From positions 1 to 64,000 of the forward strand of contig JACPOS010000031.1 of the NCBI GenBank assembly GCA_016191395.1: DNA of 64,000 bases. Direction: 5' to 3'. A program made the position numbers and the translations under genes. The stretch comes from Chloroflexota bacterium (GTDB taxonomy: Bacteria > Chloroflexota > Limnocylindria > Limnocylindrales > CSP1-4). Of this stretch, positions 8,198 through 17,222 are shown in pieces. Numbering within the stretch: the stretch's first letter is position 1; every line of letters begins with the position of its first letter. The notes below the pieces were generated by a model, which did not search any database, had not been told where the DNA came from, and saw nothing but the letters and a program-made list of their open reading frames with translations.

Positions 8198-9112
8198 TCA
8201 GCCGCCGATGGCGAACGCGATCGTCTTCGTCGTCCCGGCGTTCTTGATCACGAGCGCGAAGCTGCCGGTCAGCCCGGCCGGGATCTCGAACCTCGAGAAC
8301 AGCCCCTTCTTCGTCTTCCGGGCACCGACGAGCTCCACCGACTGGCTGTGTCCGTCCCGGCGCGCGGAGATCACCGTCCCGTCGGGCAGGCGCAGGGCGA
8401 CGTTCTCGCCGGTGAAGGCGAGGCCACCGGCGAAGTCGCCTGCGTACGTCACGTCGTACGTGAGCGTCAGGGCCTGGAGCGAGGCGTCGAGCTCTTGCGA
8501 CCAGTCCGGCAGGTCCCACCGGAGCAGGCCTCCCTGCAGGGTGACCTTCAGGCTGCTGGCGGTCGCGGTCCCGCCGAGGTTCAGCTCGACCGGCTTGAAC
8601 GAGACGGCGGTGCCGGCGCGGGGCGTGAGCGGCACCCGCCCGAGGTGCGCCGGGCTCGTCCCGATCTCGAGGATCGCATCGTCCACGGACGGGATGCGCT
8701 GGAGCTCAAAGGTGAGCACGGCGGCGACGCTGCCCGACCCCGGCACCTCCGGAACCCGCGAATCGCGGGTCGGCTCCACGCGCGTGCCGCCTGCGAGCAG
8801 GGTGAACGCGGCGTTGAGCTCGGCCGCGTCCGCGCTCGGGTTCGCGACGCCGACCAGGACCTCGACGATGCCGCCACGCGCGTCGAGGGTTGCAGTGACC
8901 CGGTCCACCGTGACCACCAGGCCCGCGTACCAGACCTGCGTCCCGAGCTGGTAGGTGGTGGTGACGGGCGTGGGCTCGGGGCTTGGGACGGTGGTCGGCG
9001 CCGCCGACGGCACGTTCGCGTCCAGGCAGCCGCCGAGGCCGGTGCCAAGCGCAGCCGCGAGCGCCAGCACCAGCGCGAGGCGTCGCCATCGGGAGCGCGT
9101 GCCGCGCGTCAC
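8198..9112 (-). CDS. Predicted secreted lipoprotein of unknown function
   Basis: 304 residues. A type II signal peptide is clear: basic TRGTRSRWRR, hydrophobic LALVLALAAALGTG and lipobox LGGC, followed by a Pro/Thr/Ser linker. The mature part is all-beta in character (TYQLGTQVWYAGLVVTVDRV resembles DUF4352-like Ig folds; a second beta domain follows). No catalytic residues are recognised. The GTG start at 9112 overlaps the ftsY stop (GTGA), so it is translationally coupled to ftsY. The larger upstream open frame is a shadow of ftsY. Anchoring at the outer face of the cytoplasmic membrane is inferred. Confidence 0.75.
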   Translation of the reverse strand: MTRGTRSRWRRLALVLALAAALGTGLGGCLDANVPSAAPTTVPSPEPTPVTTTYQLGTQVWYAGLVVTVDRVTATLDARGGIVEVLVGVANPSADAAELNAAFTLLAGGTRVEPTRDSRVPEVPGSGSVAAVLTFELQRIPSVDDAILEIGTSPAHLGRVPLTPRAGTAVSFKPVELNLGGTATASSLKVTLQGGLLRWDLPDWSQELDASLQALTLTYDVTYAGDFAGGLAFTGENVALRLPDGTVISARRDGHSQSVELVGARKTKKGLFSRFEIPAGLTGSFALVIKNAGTTKTIAFAIGG

Positions 9113-10035
9113 GCCGCCTCCTCGAAGAGCGCGGCGACGAACGCCGCGGGCTCGAACGCGATCAGGTCCTCCGGCCGCTCCCCGACCCCTGCGTATCGCA
9201 CGGGGACGCCGAGCCGCTGCTCGATGGAGAAGACGATGCCGCCGCGCGAGGTCGAATCGAGCTTGGTCAGCACGATCCCGGTGAGCTTGACCGACTCGTG
9301 GAACGCGATGGCCTGGAGCAGCCCGTTCTGGCCCGTCGTCGCGTCGAGGACGAGCAGGGTCTCGGGCTGGACGCCCGGCAGCCGGCGATCGATGACGCGC
9401 CGGATCTTCGCGAGCTCGTCCATGAGGTTCGACTTCGTGTGCAGCCGGCCCGCCGTATCCACGAGCACCACGTCCGCCTGGCGTGCCACGGCCGCGTCGA
9501 GCGCGTCGTACACGACCGCCGCAGGGTCCGCGCCCGCGGCGTGGGCCACGATGTCGGCGCCGGCCCGCGCCGCCCAGATCCGGAGCTGCTCGGCCGCCGC
9601 GGCGCGAAACGTGTCCGCGGCGGCCAGGACGATCTTGCGGCCGGTGGCCGCCTCGCGAACCGCGAGCTTGCCGATGGTGGTCGTCTTGCCGGTGCCGTTG
9701 ACGCCGACGATCAGCACCACCGCCGGTGGTCCGCCGGCGACGCGGGCCGGCGCCAGCTCCCAATCGGGATTGCGCGGCAGCAGGAGCGCGGCAAGCTCCC
9801 GTCGAACGGCTGCCGTTGGGCCGTCGTCGCCTCGAGTCGCTCTGGCTCGATCCACCACCGTGGTCGCGAGCGTCGCGCCGACGTCGCCGGCGATGAGGCT
9901 CTCCTCCACCTCGGCCCACGTCTCCGCGGACACCGACGAGCCGCCGAGCAGCCCGCGCAGGCGGGACATGAAGCCGCTCCGGCTGCGCTTGACGCCGTCC
10001 TCGAGCTCGCTCGGGCGCGCCTCGTCTGCCGTCAC
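9109..10035 (-). CDS. ftsY: SRP receptor GTPase FtsY
   Basis: 308 residues: a short N-terminal segment, then the NG domain with P-loop GVNGTGKTTT (from residue 111), AAADTFRAAAAEQL, VDTAGRLH and LTKLDSTSRGG. The long acidic A domain of E. coli FtsY is absent, as in many Gram-positive and Chloroflexota proteins; membrane contact may use the first amphipathic helix. It overlaps smc upstream and the lipoprotein gene downstream by 4 nt each. The rnc-smc-ftsY-ffh order is a classic bacterial arrangement. Confidence 0.97.
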   Translation of the reverse strand: MTADEARPSELEDGVKRSRSGFMSRLRGLLGGSSVSAETWAEVEESLIAGDVGATLATTVVDRARATRGDDGPTAAVRRELAALLLPRNPDWELAPARVAGGPPAVVLIVGVNGTGKTTTIGKLAVREAATGRKIVLAAADTFRAAAAEQLRIWAARAGADIVAHAAGADPAAVVYDALDAAVARQADVVLVDTAGRLHTKSNLMDELAKIRRVIDRRLPGVQPETLLVLDATTGQNGLLQAIAFHESVKLTGIVLTKLDSTSRGGIVFSIEQRLGVPVRYAGVGERPEDLIAFEPAAFVAALFEEAA

Positions 10036-13000
10036 TCGGGCCCGGCGTCGAGCCCGACGGGGATCGCCTCAGGTCGGGCGCGCTTCGAGCGATCGGCAAG
10101 CGCCGTCGCCTCGTCCAGGCGGAGGCTGATCACGCGGCTCACGGAGTCCTCGCCAACGGTCACGCCGTACATGGCGTCGGCGACCTCGATCGTGCCGCGA
10201 TTGTGGGTGATGACGATGCACTGGGTGACCCGCGACAGGTCCTTGAGGGCGTCGGTGAAGCGGCCGATGTTCGCCTCGTCCAGGGCCGCGTCCACCTCGT
10301 CCAGCACGCAGAACGGCACGGGTCGAACCTCGAGCATCGCGAACAGGAGCGCGACGGCCGTGAGCGATCGCTCGCCGCCGGACAGCATCGCGAGCGCCTG
10401 CGGCTTCTTGCCCGGCGGGCGGGCCGTGATCTCGATGCCGGTGGCTGCGAGGTCCTGCGGATCGGTGAGCGAGAGCCTCGCGAAGCCACCACCGAAGAGC
10501 TGCTGAAACCGCTCGTCGAAGGCGCGCTCCAGGGCCGCGAAGGTGCGCCGGAACTGCTCGCTGACGAGTGTGTCCAGCTCCCCGATCAGCGCCCGGATGT
10601 GCTCGATGGCTGCCTGGATGTCCGAGCGCTGGGCCTCCAGCCCGTCGAGCCGCGTTCGGACCTCGGCGTACTCGTCCGCCGCGAACGGGTTGACCGCACC
10701 CAGGTCGTGGAAGCGTCGCCGGAGGGTCGCCAGGCGTGCCGGCGAGGGCGCGTCGGCGGCTGGTTCGGTCCGCTCCCATGCCGCCGCGGCCACCGTCAGC
10801 GCCTCCTCGAGGGCCGCCGGCTCCAGGTCGTCGTCGGACGAAACGGGCGTTTCGTCGCCGATCCCGGCAAGGCGGCGAAGACCCGTCGCGCCGAGCCCGG
10901 CCAGCTCCACGAGGAGTCCCTCGCGCAGCGATTCGAGTGCCAGGCGCGCCTCCAGCTCGTCGCGCTCCGCGATCCGGCTCCCCTCCTGGACGATGCGCAC
11001 GCGCTCGCGCAGGCCCGTCGCCGCGGATTCCGCGGCCCGGAGTCGCTCGCGCTCCGAGGTGGCGGCCGCGACGATCGTCGCGAGCGCGGCTTCGGCCTCG
11101 ACCACGGCCCGATCGGCGTCCGCGAGGAGGGCGACGAGGTCCTCGCGCTCCGTGGCGAGTCGTGCCTCGCGCTCCGCGAGATCGCCCGCGGTCTTCGCCG
11201 CGTAGGCGAGCTGGCGCTCCGCGAGTGCGACCGCCGCCTCGGCCTGAGCGCGCCGCCGCTCCGATTCGACCCTGGCGGCCCTGGTGGTTGCCACCTCCGC
11301 GGCGAGCGCCTCTCGTTGTCGGCGGAGTGCCGCGAGCCGCTCCCTGGCGGGCTCGACAGGGAGCGCGGTGGGCTGGCTCGCCGGCGCCGGGTTCACCGGT
11401 TCGGGCAGCTCGGCCGGTGCCGCGGCGCGGAGTCGGGTCGCCTCGGCCTGCAGGCGGGCAGCCTGGGCGTCCAGCCAGGCTGCCTCACGGGCGGCCGCAT
11501 CCGCCCGCGCCACCGCCGCTCGCTCCGCCTCGTCGGCGCGGCGACGGGCAGCGCCCGCGGCGGCCTCGGCATCGCGCGCCGAAGCGAGGCTCGTTCGCGC
11601 CTCGGCAAGCGCGGCGTCGGCGGCCGCGTGCGCGGCCTCGGCGGCCGCTGCCTCGGTCGAGACGCGGGTTCGCTCGGTGGCAAGCCGATCGACGTCTGCC
11701 TGCAGGTGCAGCCCCCGGCCGTCCGGCTTGAGCCAGGCCGCGACGTCACCCACGACCAGCGTGCCGTCCCGCGACACCGCGTGCCAGCCGGCCGGCAGCG
11801 ACGCCTGGAGTTCAAGGCAGGCAGCCGCGTTCGGGAGCCAGACGACCCGGGCAAGCAGCCGGGTGACCGCGCCGCTGTCGTCGCGGCGAACCGCCTCCGC
11901 GAGTGGGCCGCCGCCGCGGGCCCGCGCCGCGTCCGTGATCCGGCGGCGGACCTCCGCCGCCACATCCGCGTCCGGCGTCGAGATGGATTCGGCGGCGATC
12001 GCGACGCCGCGATCCGCGGCGATCGCCCCGATCTCGGCCCGGGGCAGCACGTGCGCCCGCCCGAGTCCCGCCAGCGCCGCATCGACCGCTTGCTGCAGCC
12101 CGGCCTCGATGATCAGGCCGTCCGCGATCGAGCGGCCACCCCGGGCTCGCGCGGCCTTGCTGAACGCCGCGCCGTCCGCGGCGTCGAGAGCTCGCTTCGC
12201 TTCGTCGTATCGAGCGCCCGCAGCGGCCGCGGCCGCGCGTGCCCCGGCGAGGCGATCCGATGCCGCCCGCGCCCCGGATTCGGCCGCGGCAACCGCGGCC
12301 TGCGACGCCTCGCGAGCCGTTCTCGACGAGTGTTCCTCGCCGGCAGCGGCTGTCCGTCCCGCCTCGGCCGTCATGCGCTCCGCTGCCGCCTCGGCGGCCC
12401 GCTGGCTCGCGGCGGTAGCGCGCGCCAGCTCGTCTGCGGCCGCACGCTCCGCGTCGGTTGCCCGCCGCCGGGCCGCCGCGACCTCCTGGGCGTGGGCGGC
12501 CTCCAGGCGCCGGATCGCCGCCGCGTCGGCGGGCGACGCCACGCCGTCCATGGATGCTCCGGCCGCCGCCGCCGCGATCTGCGCATCCAGCGCCGCAAGC
12601 TCCGCCTCGAGCTCCGTGGGTGGCTCGGCGAGGGGCAGCGCGAGCACCTGGCGCGCGGCGACGACGTCCGCCGCCGAGACCGCGCGTGACTCCTCGAGGC
12701 TGCGTCGCTCGCGGCCCGCGGCCTCCAGCTCCGAGACGTGCCGGCCCTCGCGCAGCTGGAGTGCCGCACGGTCCGCGCGAACACGGTCCAGCGTGGTCCG
12801 CGCGGCCGTCTCCGCGAGCGCGCGCCCGTCGAGGGCCGCGTTGGCCGCCGTGATCGCGGCCTCGTGCTCCAGGAGCTCCGCCATCGCCGCATCGACGAGC
12901 GCCCGCGCGGTCGCGACGGCGGCCGCGGTCGCCACCGCGCGCGACCCGGCACCGTGCCACCGGGCGTGCGCCGACGCGAGGATGGCCTCGGCCAGGTCAT

Positions 13001-13667
13001 CCGCCGCGGAGCGCCGGTTCGCCTGCTGCTCCGCCTGCTGCGCGAGGCGCTTCGCCTGCGGCCGCAGCTCGGCGAGGATGTCGTCCACGCGGGCGAGATT
13101 CGCCTCGGATTCGACGAGCTGCTCCTCTGCCCTCCTACGCCGTCGCTCGTGCCGGCGAACTCCCGCGACCTCCTCGAAGAGCGGACGCCGCTCCTCCGGC
13201 CGGAGTGCGAGTGCCTGGTCCACCATGCCCTGGCCGATGAACAGGAACGCGTTCTCCGCGAGATGGCCCGCATCCAGCAGGTCCACGAGGTCCTTCAGGC
13301 GGACTCGCTGGCGGTTGAGCAGGTAGTCGTTCTCGCCGGATCGATACAGGCGGCGCCCGAGCTCCACGACGCCGTACTCGACCGGCAGGAGCCCGTCGCC
13401 GTTGTCCAGCGTGATCTGGACATCGGCCATGCCCACGGCCGGCCGTCGCTCCGAGCCGGCCCAGACGACGTCCTCGGATTTCCGCGTCCGCAGCGCGCGG
13501 CCCTGCTCGCCGAGCGCCCAGCGAAGGGCGTCCGCCAGGTTGCTCTTGCCGGAGCCGTTCGGCCCCACGATCGCGCTGATCCCCGGCCCGAACTCCACGT
13601 GCGTCCGGTCGGCAAACGACTTGAAGCCCTGGAGCCGAACGGAGAGCAAGCGCGCGGGGACGCTCAC
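10032..13667 (-). CDS. smc: Chromosome partition protein SMC
   Basis: 1211 residues. The N-terminal ATPase half has GPNGSGKS (35-42) after LQGFKSFAD. Two very Ala/Arg/Glu-rich coiled coils flank a hinge around residues 490-620 (GGRSIADGLIIEAGLQQAVDAAL...). The C-terminal half carries the signature LSGGERSLTAVALLFA and Walker B PFCVLDEVDAALDEANIGRF. SMC, with ScpA and ScpB (not in this window), extrudes DNA loops and helps segregation. The start at 13667 overlaps the rnc stop by 4 nt. Its G+C-rich coiled coils create many long false frames on the other strand. Confidence 0.97.
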   Translation of the reverse strand: MSVPARLLSVRLQGFKSFADRTHVEFGPGISAIVGPNGSGKSNLADALRWALGEQGRALRTRKSEDVVWAGSERRPAVGMADVQITLDNGDGLLPVEYGVVELGRRLYRSGENDYLLNRQRVRLKDLVDLLDAGHLAENAFLFIGQGMVDQALALRPEERRPLFEEVAGVRRHERRRRRAEEQLVESEANLARVDDILAELRPQAKRLAQQAEQQANRRSAADDLAEAILASAHARWHGAGSRAVATAAAVATARALVDAAMAELLEHEAAITAANAALDGRALAETAARTTLDRVRADRAALQLREGRHVSELEAAGRERRSLEESRAVSAADVVAARQVLALPLAEPPTELEAELAALDAQIAAAAAGASMDGVASPADAAAIRRLEAAHAQEVAAARRRATDAERAAADELARATAASQRAAEAAAERMTAEAGRTAAAGEEHSSRTAREASQAAVAAAESGARAASDRLAGARAAAAAAGARYDEAKRALDAADGAAFSKAARARGGRSIADGLIIEAGLQQAVDAALAGLGRAHVLPRAEIGAIAADRGVAIAAESISTPDADVAAEVRRRITDAARARGGGPLAEAVRRDDSGAVTRLLARVVWLPNAAACLELQASLPAGWHAVSRDGTLVVGDVAAWLKPDGRGLHLQADVDRLATERTRVSTEAAAAEAAHAAADAALAEARTSLASARDAEAAAGAARRRADEAERAAVARADAAAREAAWLDAQAARLQAEATRLRAAAPAELPEPVNPAPASQPTALPVEPARERLAALRRQREALAAEVATTRAARVESERRRAQAEAAVALAERQLAYAAKTAGDLAEREARLATEREDLVALLADADRAVVEAEAALATIVAAATSERERLRAAESAATGLRERVRIVQEGSRIAERDELEARLALESLREGLLVELAGLGATGLRRLAGIGDETPVSSDDDLEPAALEEALTVAAAAWERTEPAADAPSPARLATLRRRFHDLGAVNPFAADEYAEVRTRLDGLEAQRSDIQAAIEHIRALIGELDTLVSEQFRRTFAALERAFDERFQQLFGGGFARLSLTDPQDLAATGIEITARPPGKKPQALAMLSGGERSLTAVALLFAMLEVRPVPFCVLDEVDAALDEANIGRFTDALKDLSRVTQCIVITHNRGTIEVADAMYGVTVGEDSVSRVISLRLDEATALADRSKRARPEAIPVGLDAGPE

Positions 13668-14386
13668 TGGGCCACCGCCTCGGCGAGCTCTGCCGCACGC
13701 GCATCGAGGATCTCCACCGCCTCGGCGGCGGCCGCGGTCTCGGCAATCCGACGGGACGGCCCGATCCCCATCCCGAGCACCTCGCCGCCGACGGACACCT
13801 CGACCCGGAAGACCTTGTCGTGGTCCGGCCCGACCGCCTCGATGACGCGGTAGGCAGGCCGACCGCCGGTCATCCGCTGGGTGGCCTCCTGGAGGCGGCT
13901 CTTCGGGCTCTTGAGGAGCACTGGCTCCAGGCCGGCATCGAGCTCGGGGCCCGCGGTGGTGATGAGCCAGTCGCGGGTCGGCTCCCAGCCGATGTCCAGC
14001 AGCAGGGCGCCGGCAAGCGCCTCGAACGCGGAGGCGAGGATCGACGGTCGCTGGGGCCCGACCCGGGCCGCCTCGCCCTCGCCGAGCGAAAGGTACGACC
14101 CCAGATCGATGCGCGTTGCCAGGGCGGCAAGCCCGCTCGCGCTCACGATCGCCGCGCGGCGGGCGGAGAGCACGCCCTCGTCGTCGTCGGGATGGCGGGC
14201 ATACAGGGCCTCGGAGACGGCGAGGTTGATCACGGCATCGCCCAGGAATTCGAGCCGTTCGTTGTGCCCGGCGGCCTCGCCGGGATGCTCATGGAGCCAG
14301 GAGGTGTGGGTCAGCGACTGGGCAAGCAGCCGCAGGTCCCGAATGGGGAGCCCAAGCTGCCCGGCGAGAAGGTCCGCCCGGTCCAC
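13664..14386 (-). CDS. rnc: Ribonuclease III
   Basis: 240 residues. The catalytic signature is NERLEFLGDAVINLAVSEAL, followed by the second acidic site (ILASAFEALAGALLLDIG). The C-terminal dsRNA-binding domain is present (SRLQEATQRMTGGRPAYRVIEAVGPDHDKVF ... AAAAEAVEIL). It matures rRNA precursors and cuts structured mRNAs. It follows acpP and couples to smc, giving the common acpP-rnc-smc-ftsY order. Confidence 0.97.
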   Translation of the reverse strand: MDRADLLAGQLGLPIRDLRLLAQSLTHTSWLHEHPGEAAGHNERLEFLGDAVINLAVSEALYARHPDDDEGVLSARRAAIVSASGLAALATRIDLGSYLSLGEGEAARVGPQRPSILASAFEALAGALLLDIGWEPTRDWLITTAGPELDAGLEPVLLKSPKSRLQEATQRMTGGRPAYRVIEAVGPDHDKVFRVEVSVGGEVLGMGIGPSRRIAETAAAAEAVEILDARAAELAEAVAQ

Positions 14387-14410
14387 GATCCCGGGGCGAG
14401 CTGGACGCGA

Positions 14411-14647
14411 CTAGGTGTTGCGCTCGTCGATGTATTCGACGGCGTCGCCGACGGTGCGGATGCGCTCGGCATCCTCGTCCGAGATCTCCGTCCCGAACTC
14501 TTCCTCGAGGCTCATGATCAGCTCGACCAGGTCGAGCGAGTCCGCATTCAGGTCGTCGACGAACGAGGCTTCGGGCTTGACTTCCTCTTCGTCGACGCCG
14601 AGCTGCTCGATGACGATTTTCTTGAGTCGATCGTAGGTGCTGGCCAC
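14411..14647 (-). CDS. acpP: Acyl carrier protein
   Basis: 78 residues, strongly acidic. The phosphopantetheine attachment motif is DSL with serine 37 in [24 protein letters not shown] carries growing acyl chains in fatty acid synthesis and supplies PlsX, encoded a little upstream. The start is the GTG at 14647 ([12 protein letters not shown]), preceded by a strong GGAGGAG; the longer frame upstream lies in nusB. Its first 33 codons or so overlap the 3' end of nusB in another frame. Confidence 0.95.
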   Translation of the reverse strand: MASTYDRLKKIVIEQLGVDEEEVKPEASFVDDLNADSLDLVELIMSLEEEFGTEISDEDAERIRTVGDAVEYIDERNT

Positions 14648-15117
14648 TGACTCTCTCCTCCGGAGCTGGGTGTGGTGTCGGCTTCCGTCTCGCGTGCGAT
14701 CCGCCCGAGGACGCCATTCATGAGGCGTCGCATCGGGTCGCCACTGTAGATCCGGGCCAGTTCGACCCACTCGGCGATGGCCACCCGGGCCGGCGTGTCC
14801 GAATATAGCACCTCACCAAGGGCACAACGGAGCAGCGAACGGTCCATCCGGGCCAGCTGGACGACCGGGTACTGGGGTGCCGACGCCTCGATTCGAACGT
14901 CGATCCCGACCCTGTTCTCGACCACCGCGCCCACGATTCTGCGGGCCAGCTCACGGGCCCCGGGGTCCGCTTCCACCTCGGCCAGGTCGCGCTCCAGGAC
15001 GGCCGTGGGCGTGCGCTGCCCGAAGTCCGCCTCGAACACCGCCGCGAGCGCGACCCGCCGTCCCGCGCGCAGCGACCGAACGCGATCGGTGGCGCCCGTC
15101 CCATGCTCGCGCTTCAT
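14548..15117 (-). CDS. nusB: Transcription antitermination factor NusB
   Basis: About 189 residues from the ATG at 15117 ([24 protein letters not shown]). The all-alpha NusB core is clear: [11 protein letters not shown], then [18 protein letters not shown]...[32 protein letters not shown]. NusB with NusE (S10) binds boxA in rRNA leaders. The frame continues about 45 residues past the normal NusB end, the last 100 nt inside acpP, and this tail (Ser/Lys-rich) has no family counterpart. An upstream in-frame ATG at 15300 would add a basic 61-residue stretch with an (ERA) repeat and no Shine-Dalgarno; I consider it less likely. Confidence 0.88.
   Translation of the reverse strand: MKREHGTGATDRVRSLRAGRRVALAAVFEADFGQRTPTAVLERDLAEVEADPGARELARRIVGAVVENRVGIDVRIEASAPQYPVVQLARMDRSLLRCALGEVLYSDTPARVAIAEWVELARIYSGDPMRRLMNGVLGRIARETEADTTPSSGGESQWPAPTIDSRKSSSSSSASTKRKSSPKPRSSTT
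14802..14810 (-). promoter_or_regulatory. Candidate extended -10 promoter inside nusB, reading toward acpP
   Basis: Minus-strand TGC-TATATT, an almost ideal extended -10, lies within the nusB coding sequence about 155 nt before acpP. AT-rich hexamers are rare here, which makes it notable. It could give acpP-rnc-smc-ftsY independent transcription. No good -35 at 17 nt. Confidence 0.4.
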
Positions 15118-15405
15118 GCCCTGCTCGCGGTCCGCGGCGCGCTCGGCGCGCTCGGCGCGCTCGGGAGGGACGGTGGCCGACGTAGCGTCCGTTCGACGAA
15201 CATGCGCGTCGCGAGCCCCGGCAGGACGGGGTCGTACGAGCTCTGCGGGCGTCTCAGCCGCCGAATGGCCGGCGCGGCGTTCACCTGACCGACCTGGCAT
15301 CGATCAAGGCCGCCGGCCGACCGCTGCTTCGTCGCTTGGACGACGCGGCAACCGGCTGCGACTTCTCATGCGACGGCTCCGCACCCGAGACCCGCGGACC
15401 CGGCG

Positions 15406-15798
15406 TCAAACGCCGACGCCGTCGATCAGCACGCTGACTTCCTGCACGTGCAGGCCGAGCATCCGCTCCACGGCGCGCCCGACGGCTTCCCGGACCTTCC
15501 GACCCGTCGCGGCCAGGTCGGCGCCGGGGCGGGCGATGATCCGGAGCCGCACGACCACGCCCTCGGCACGGACGCGAACCACGATCGGCGGGCCGGCGAG
15601 CGCGGCGCGCCACGGCGGGCCACGGCGGGCCACGCGCAGCACGTCCGGCACCTCGAGCGCGGCGAGGCGGGCAACCTCGACGATGACGCTTCGCCCCACC
15701 GACAGATCGGCGGTCACGTCGACCGAGCCGTTCCCGGCGGTCGCATCCGGCACGTCATCGGGCAGCTCGTCCACGAGCTCCACCGGCTCGTCGCTCAC
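15406..15798 (-). CDS. Asp23/Gls24 family envelope-stress protein (copy 1)
   Basis: 130 residues. The Asp23 (DUF322) core is readable: SVGRSVIVEVARLAALEVPDVLRV, then VRVRAEGVVVRLRIIARPGADL, AATGRKVREAVGRAVERMLGLHVQEVSVLIDGVGV. In Firmicutes these proteins polymerise at the membrane via AmaP and respond to cell-wall stress; here the role is inferred. The start overlaps the plsX stop by 4 nt. A second copy is at 23559-23978. About 290 nt separate its stop from the preferred nusB start; I see no other gene there. Confidence 0.88.
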   Translation of the reverse strand: MSDEPVELVDELPDDVPDATAGNGSVDVTADLSVGRSVIVEVARLAALEVPDVLRVARRGPPWRAALAGPPIVVRVRAEGVVVRLRIIARPGADLAATGRKVREAVGRAVERMLGLHVQEVSVLIDGVGV

Positions 15799-16907
15799 GA
15801 CACAGCCCCGGCGTCGACCGGCGCTTCGGCATCCGGGCCGGACTCGGACGACGCCGCCGCCGCCCGCGCGGCGTCCTCCCGCAGGGCCTCCGCGATGAGC
15901 GCCGGCACGCCGGTGCGCGCCGTGTTCGCGGCCACCTCACAGGCGAACCCGACCATGCGCCGACGTGCGCGACCGTGAGTGATGATCACGGCGCCCTTCA
16001 CGCCCAGGAGCGGCGAGCCGCCGGCGCGCTCGTAATCGAAGATGCGACGGATCCGCCCGATGCCCGGCCGCAGCAGGAGGTACGCAAGCCGGCCCCGGAT
16101 CCCGCTGCGGAACTCGCCGCGCCACAGGTCGAAGATGAACGTGGACAGCCCCTCGAAGAACTTGATCACGACGTTGCCCGTGACGGCATCGGTCACCACC
16201 ACGTCCGCCATATCGGCGACGAGATCCTTGCCCTCCACGTTGCCGACGAAGTTGAGGTCGGACGCGTCGAGGAGCTCGGTGGTCCGCTGGATGCGCAGGT
16301 CGCCCTTGCCCTTCTCCTCGCCGATCGACAGCAGCGCGACCCGCGGCGTGGGGATGCCCACCACCTTCTCCGCGAAGATCGCGCCCATCCGGGCGTACTG
16401 GGCGAGGTTCTCCGGCGACGAGTCCGGATTGGCGCCGATGTCCAGCAGCACGAACGGCCGGCCGGCACGGACCATCTGGACGGCGAGGGCGGGCCGGTCG
16501 ACACCCGGCAGCCGCCCCACGCGGAGCACGGCGGCGGCCATCGCGGCGCCGGTGTGTCCCGCGGTCACGATCGCGTCGGCCTTGCCGTTCCGGACGAGGT
16601 CGCAGCCCACGAGGATCGAGGCGTCGCGCTTCTCGCGCAGCGCCAGGGCCGGATGCTCGTGCATCTCGATGACCTGGCTCGCGGGCACGACCTCCACGTT
16701 GGCCGGCAGGGCGCCGGCGATGGCGGTGATGCGCGCGGGGTCACCGACCAGGAGGACCTGATCCTCGGGATGGGACCTGGCGTGATCGAGCGCGCCGGGC
16801 ACGACCTCGGCGGGACCGTGGTCACCGCCCATCGCATCAACCGCGAGGCGAACGCCGTGCGCCGGCACGGTGGGCGCGGAGATCCCCGACGAGATGCCGT
16901 CACTCAT
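15795..16907 (-). CDS. plsX: Phosphate acyltransferase PlsX
   Basis: 370 residues. PlsX converts acyl-ACP to acyl-phosphate, the donor for PlsY in phospholipid synthesis. Diagnostic segments are LAVDAMGGDHGP, REKRDASILVGCDLVRNGKADAIVTAGHTGAAMAA (family active-site region), FVLLDIGANPDSSPENLAQYARMG and VVTDAVTGNVVIKFFEG. It follows rpmF by 12 nt, the widely conserved DUF177-rpmF-plsX order. Confidence 0.96.
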   Translation of the reverse strand: MSDGISSGISAPTVPAHGVRLAVDAMGGDHGPAEVVPGALDHARSHPEDQVLLVGDPARITAIAGALPANVEVVPASQVIEMHEHPALALREKRDASILVGCDLVRNGKADAIVTAGHTGAAMAAAVLRVGRLPGVDRPALAVQMVRAGRPFVLLDIGANPDSSPENLAQYARMGAIFAEKVVGIPTPRVALLSIGEEKGKGDLRIQRTTELLDASDLNFVGNVEGKDLVADMADVVVTDAVTGNVVIKFFEGLSTFIFDLWRGEFRSGIRGRLAYLLLRPGIGRIRRIFDYERAGGSPLLGVKGAVIITHGRARRRMVGFACEVAANTARTGVPALIAEALREDAARAAAASSESGPDAEAPVDAGAVS

Positions 16908-16919
16908 TCGAGCGCGACG

Positions 16920-17123
16920 CTAGGTCGAGGGGGCGTCTTCCTTCGGCGCCTTGATCTCGAGCACCGGCCGGCCGCCGTAGTAGCCGCAGTTCGGGCAGGC
17001 CCGATGGCTGCGCTTCGGCTGGTGGCAGTGCGGGCATTCCTCGAGCTGCGGCAGGTCGAGCGCGAGGTGCGCGCGCCGATCTCCCTGTCGAGCGTGGGAG
17101 ACCCTGCGCTTGGGCACGCCCAT
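16920..17123 (-). CDS. rpmF: 50S ribosomal protein L32
   Basis: 67 residues with the L32 start MGVPKRRVSHARQGDRRAHLAL and a complete four-cysteine zinc ribbon (CPHC ... CPNC), the zinc-bound (C+) form. The gene follows the DUF177 gene, whose product accumulates with 23S rRNA in many organisms. Confidence 0.96.
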   Translation of the reverse strand: MGVPKRRVSHARQGDRRAHLALDLPQLEECPHCHQPKRSHRACPNCGYYGGRPVLEIKAPKEDAPST

Positions 17124-17222
17124 GGTGAGTGCTGCTCCTTTCGACCGCGCGTGGATGGGCGCGACGTTGTCATCTGGGGTGGGCTCGCGATGCTGTCCGC
17201 ACCGTCGCGCCGAGGCCGCAGT

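Noticed and set aside
6632-10129. A 1165-codon plus-strand open frame
   Set aside because: It lies antisense to ffh, the lipoprotein gene and ftsY, has Arg/Pro-rich low-complexity content and no domain; it is a shadow produced by the very high G+C composition.
10203-13853. Several long plus-strand open frames opposite smc
   Set aside because: Their Arg/Ala/Gly-rich translations mirror the SMC coiled coil; none has a start signal or recognisable motif.
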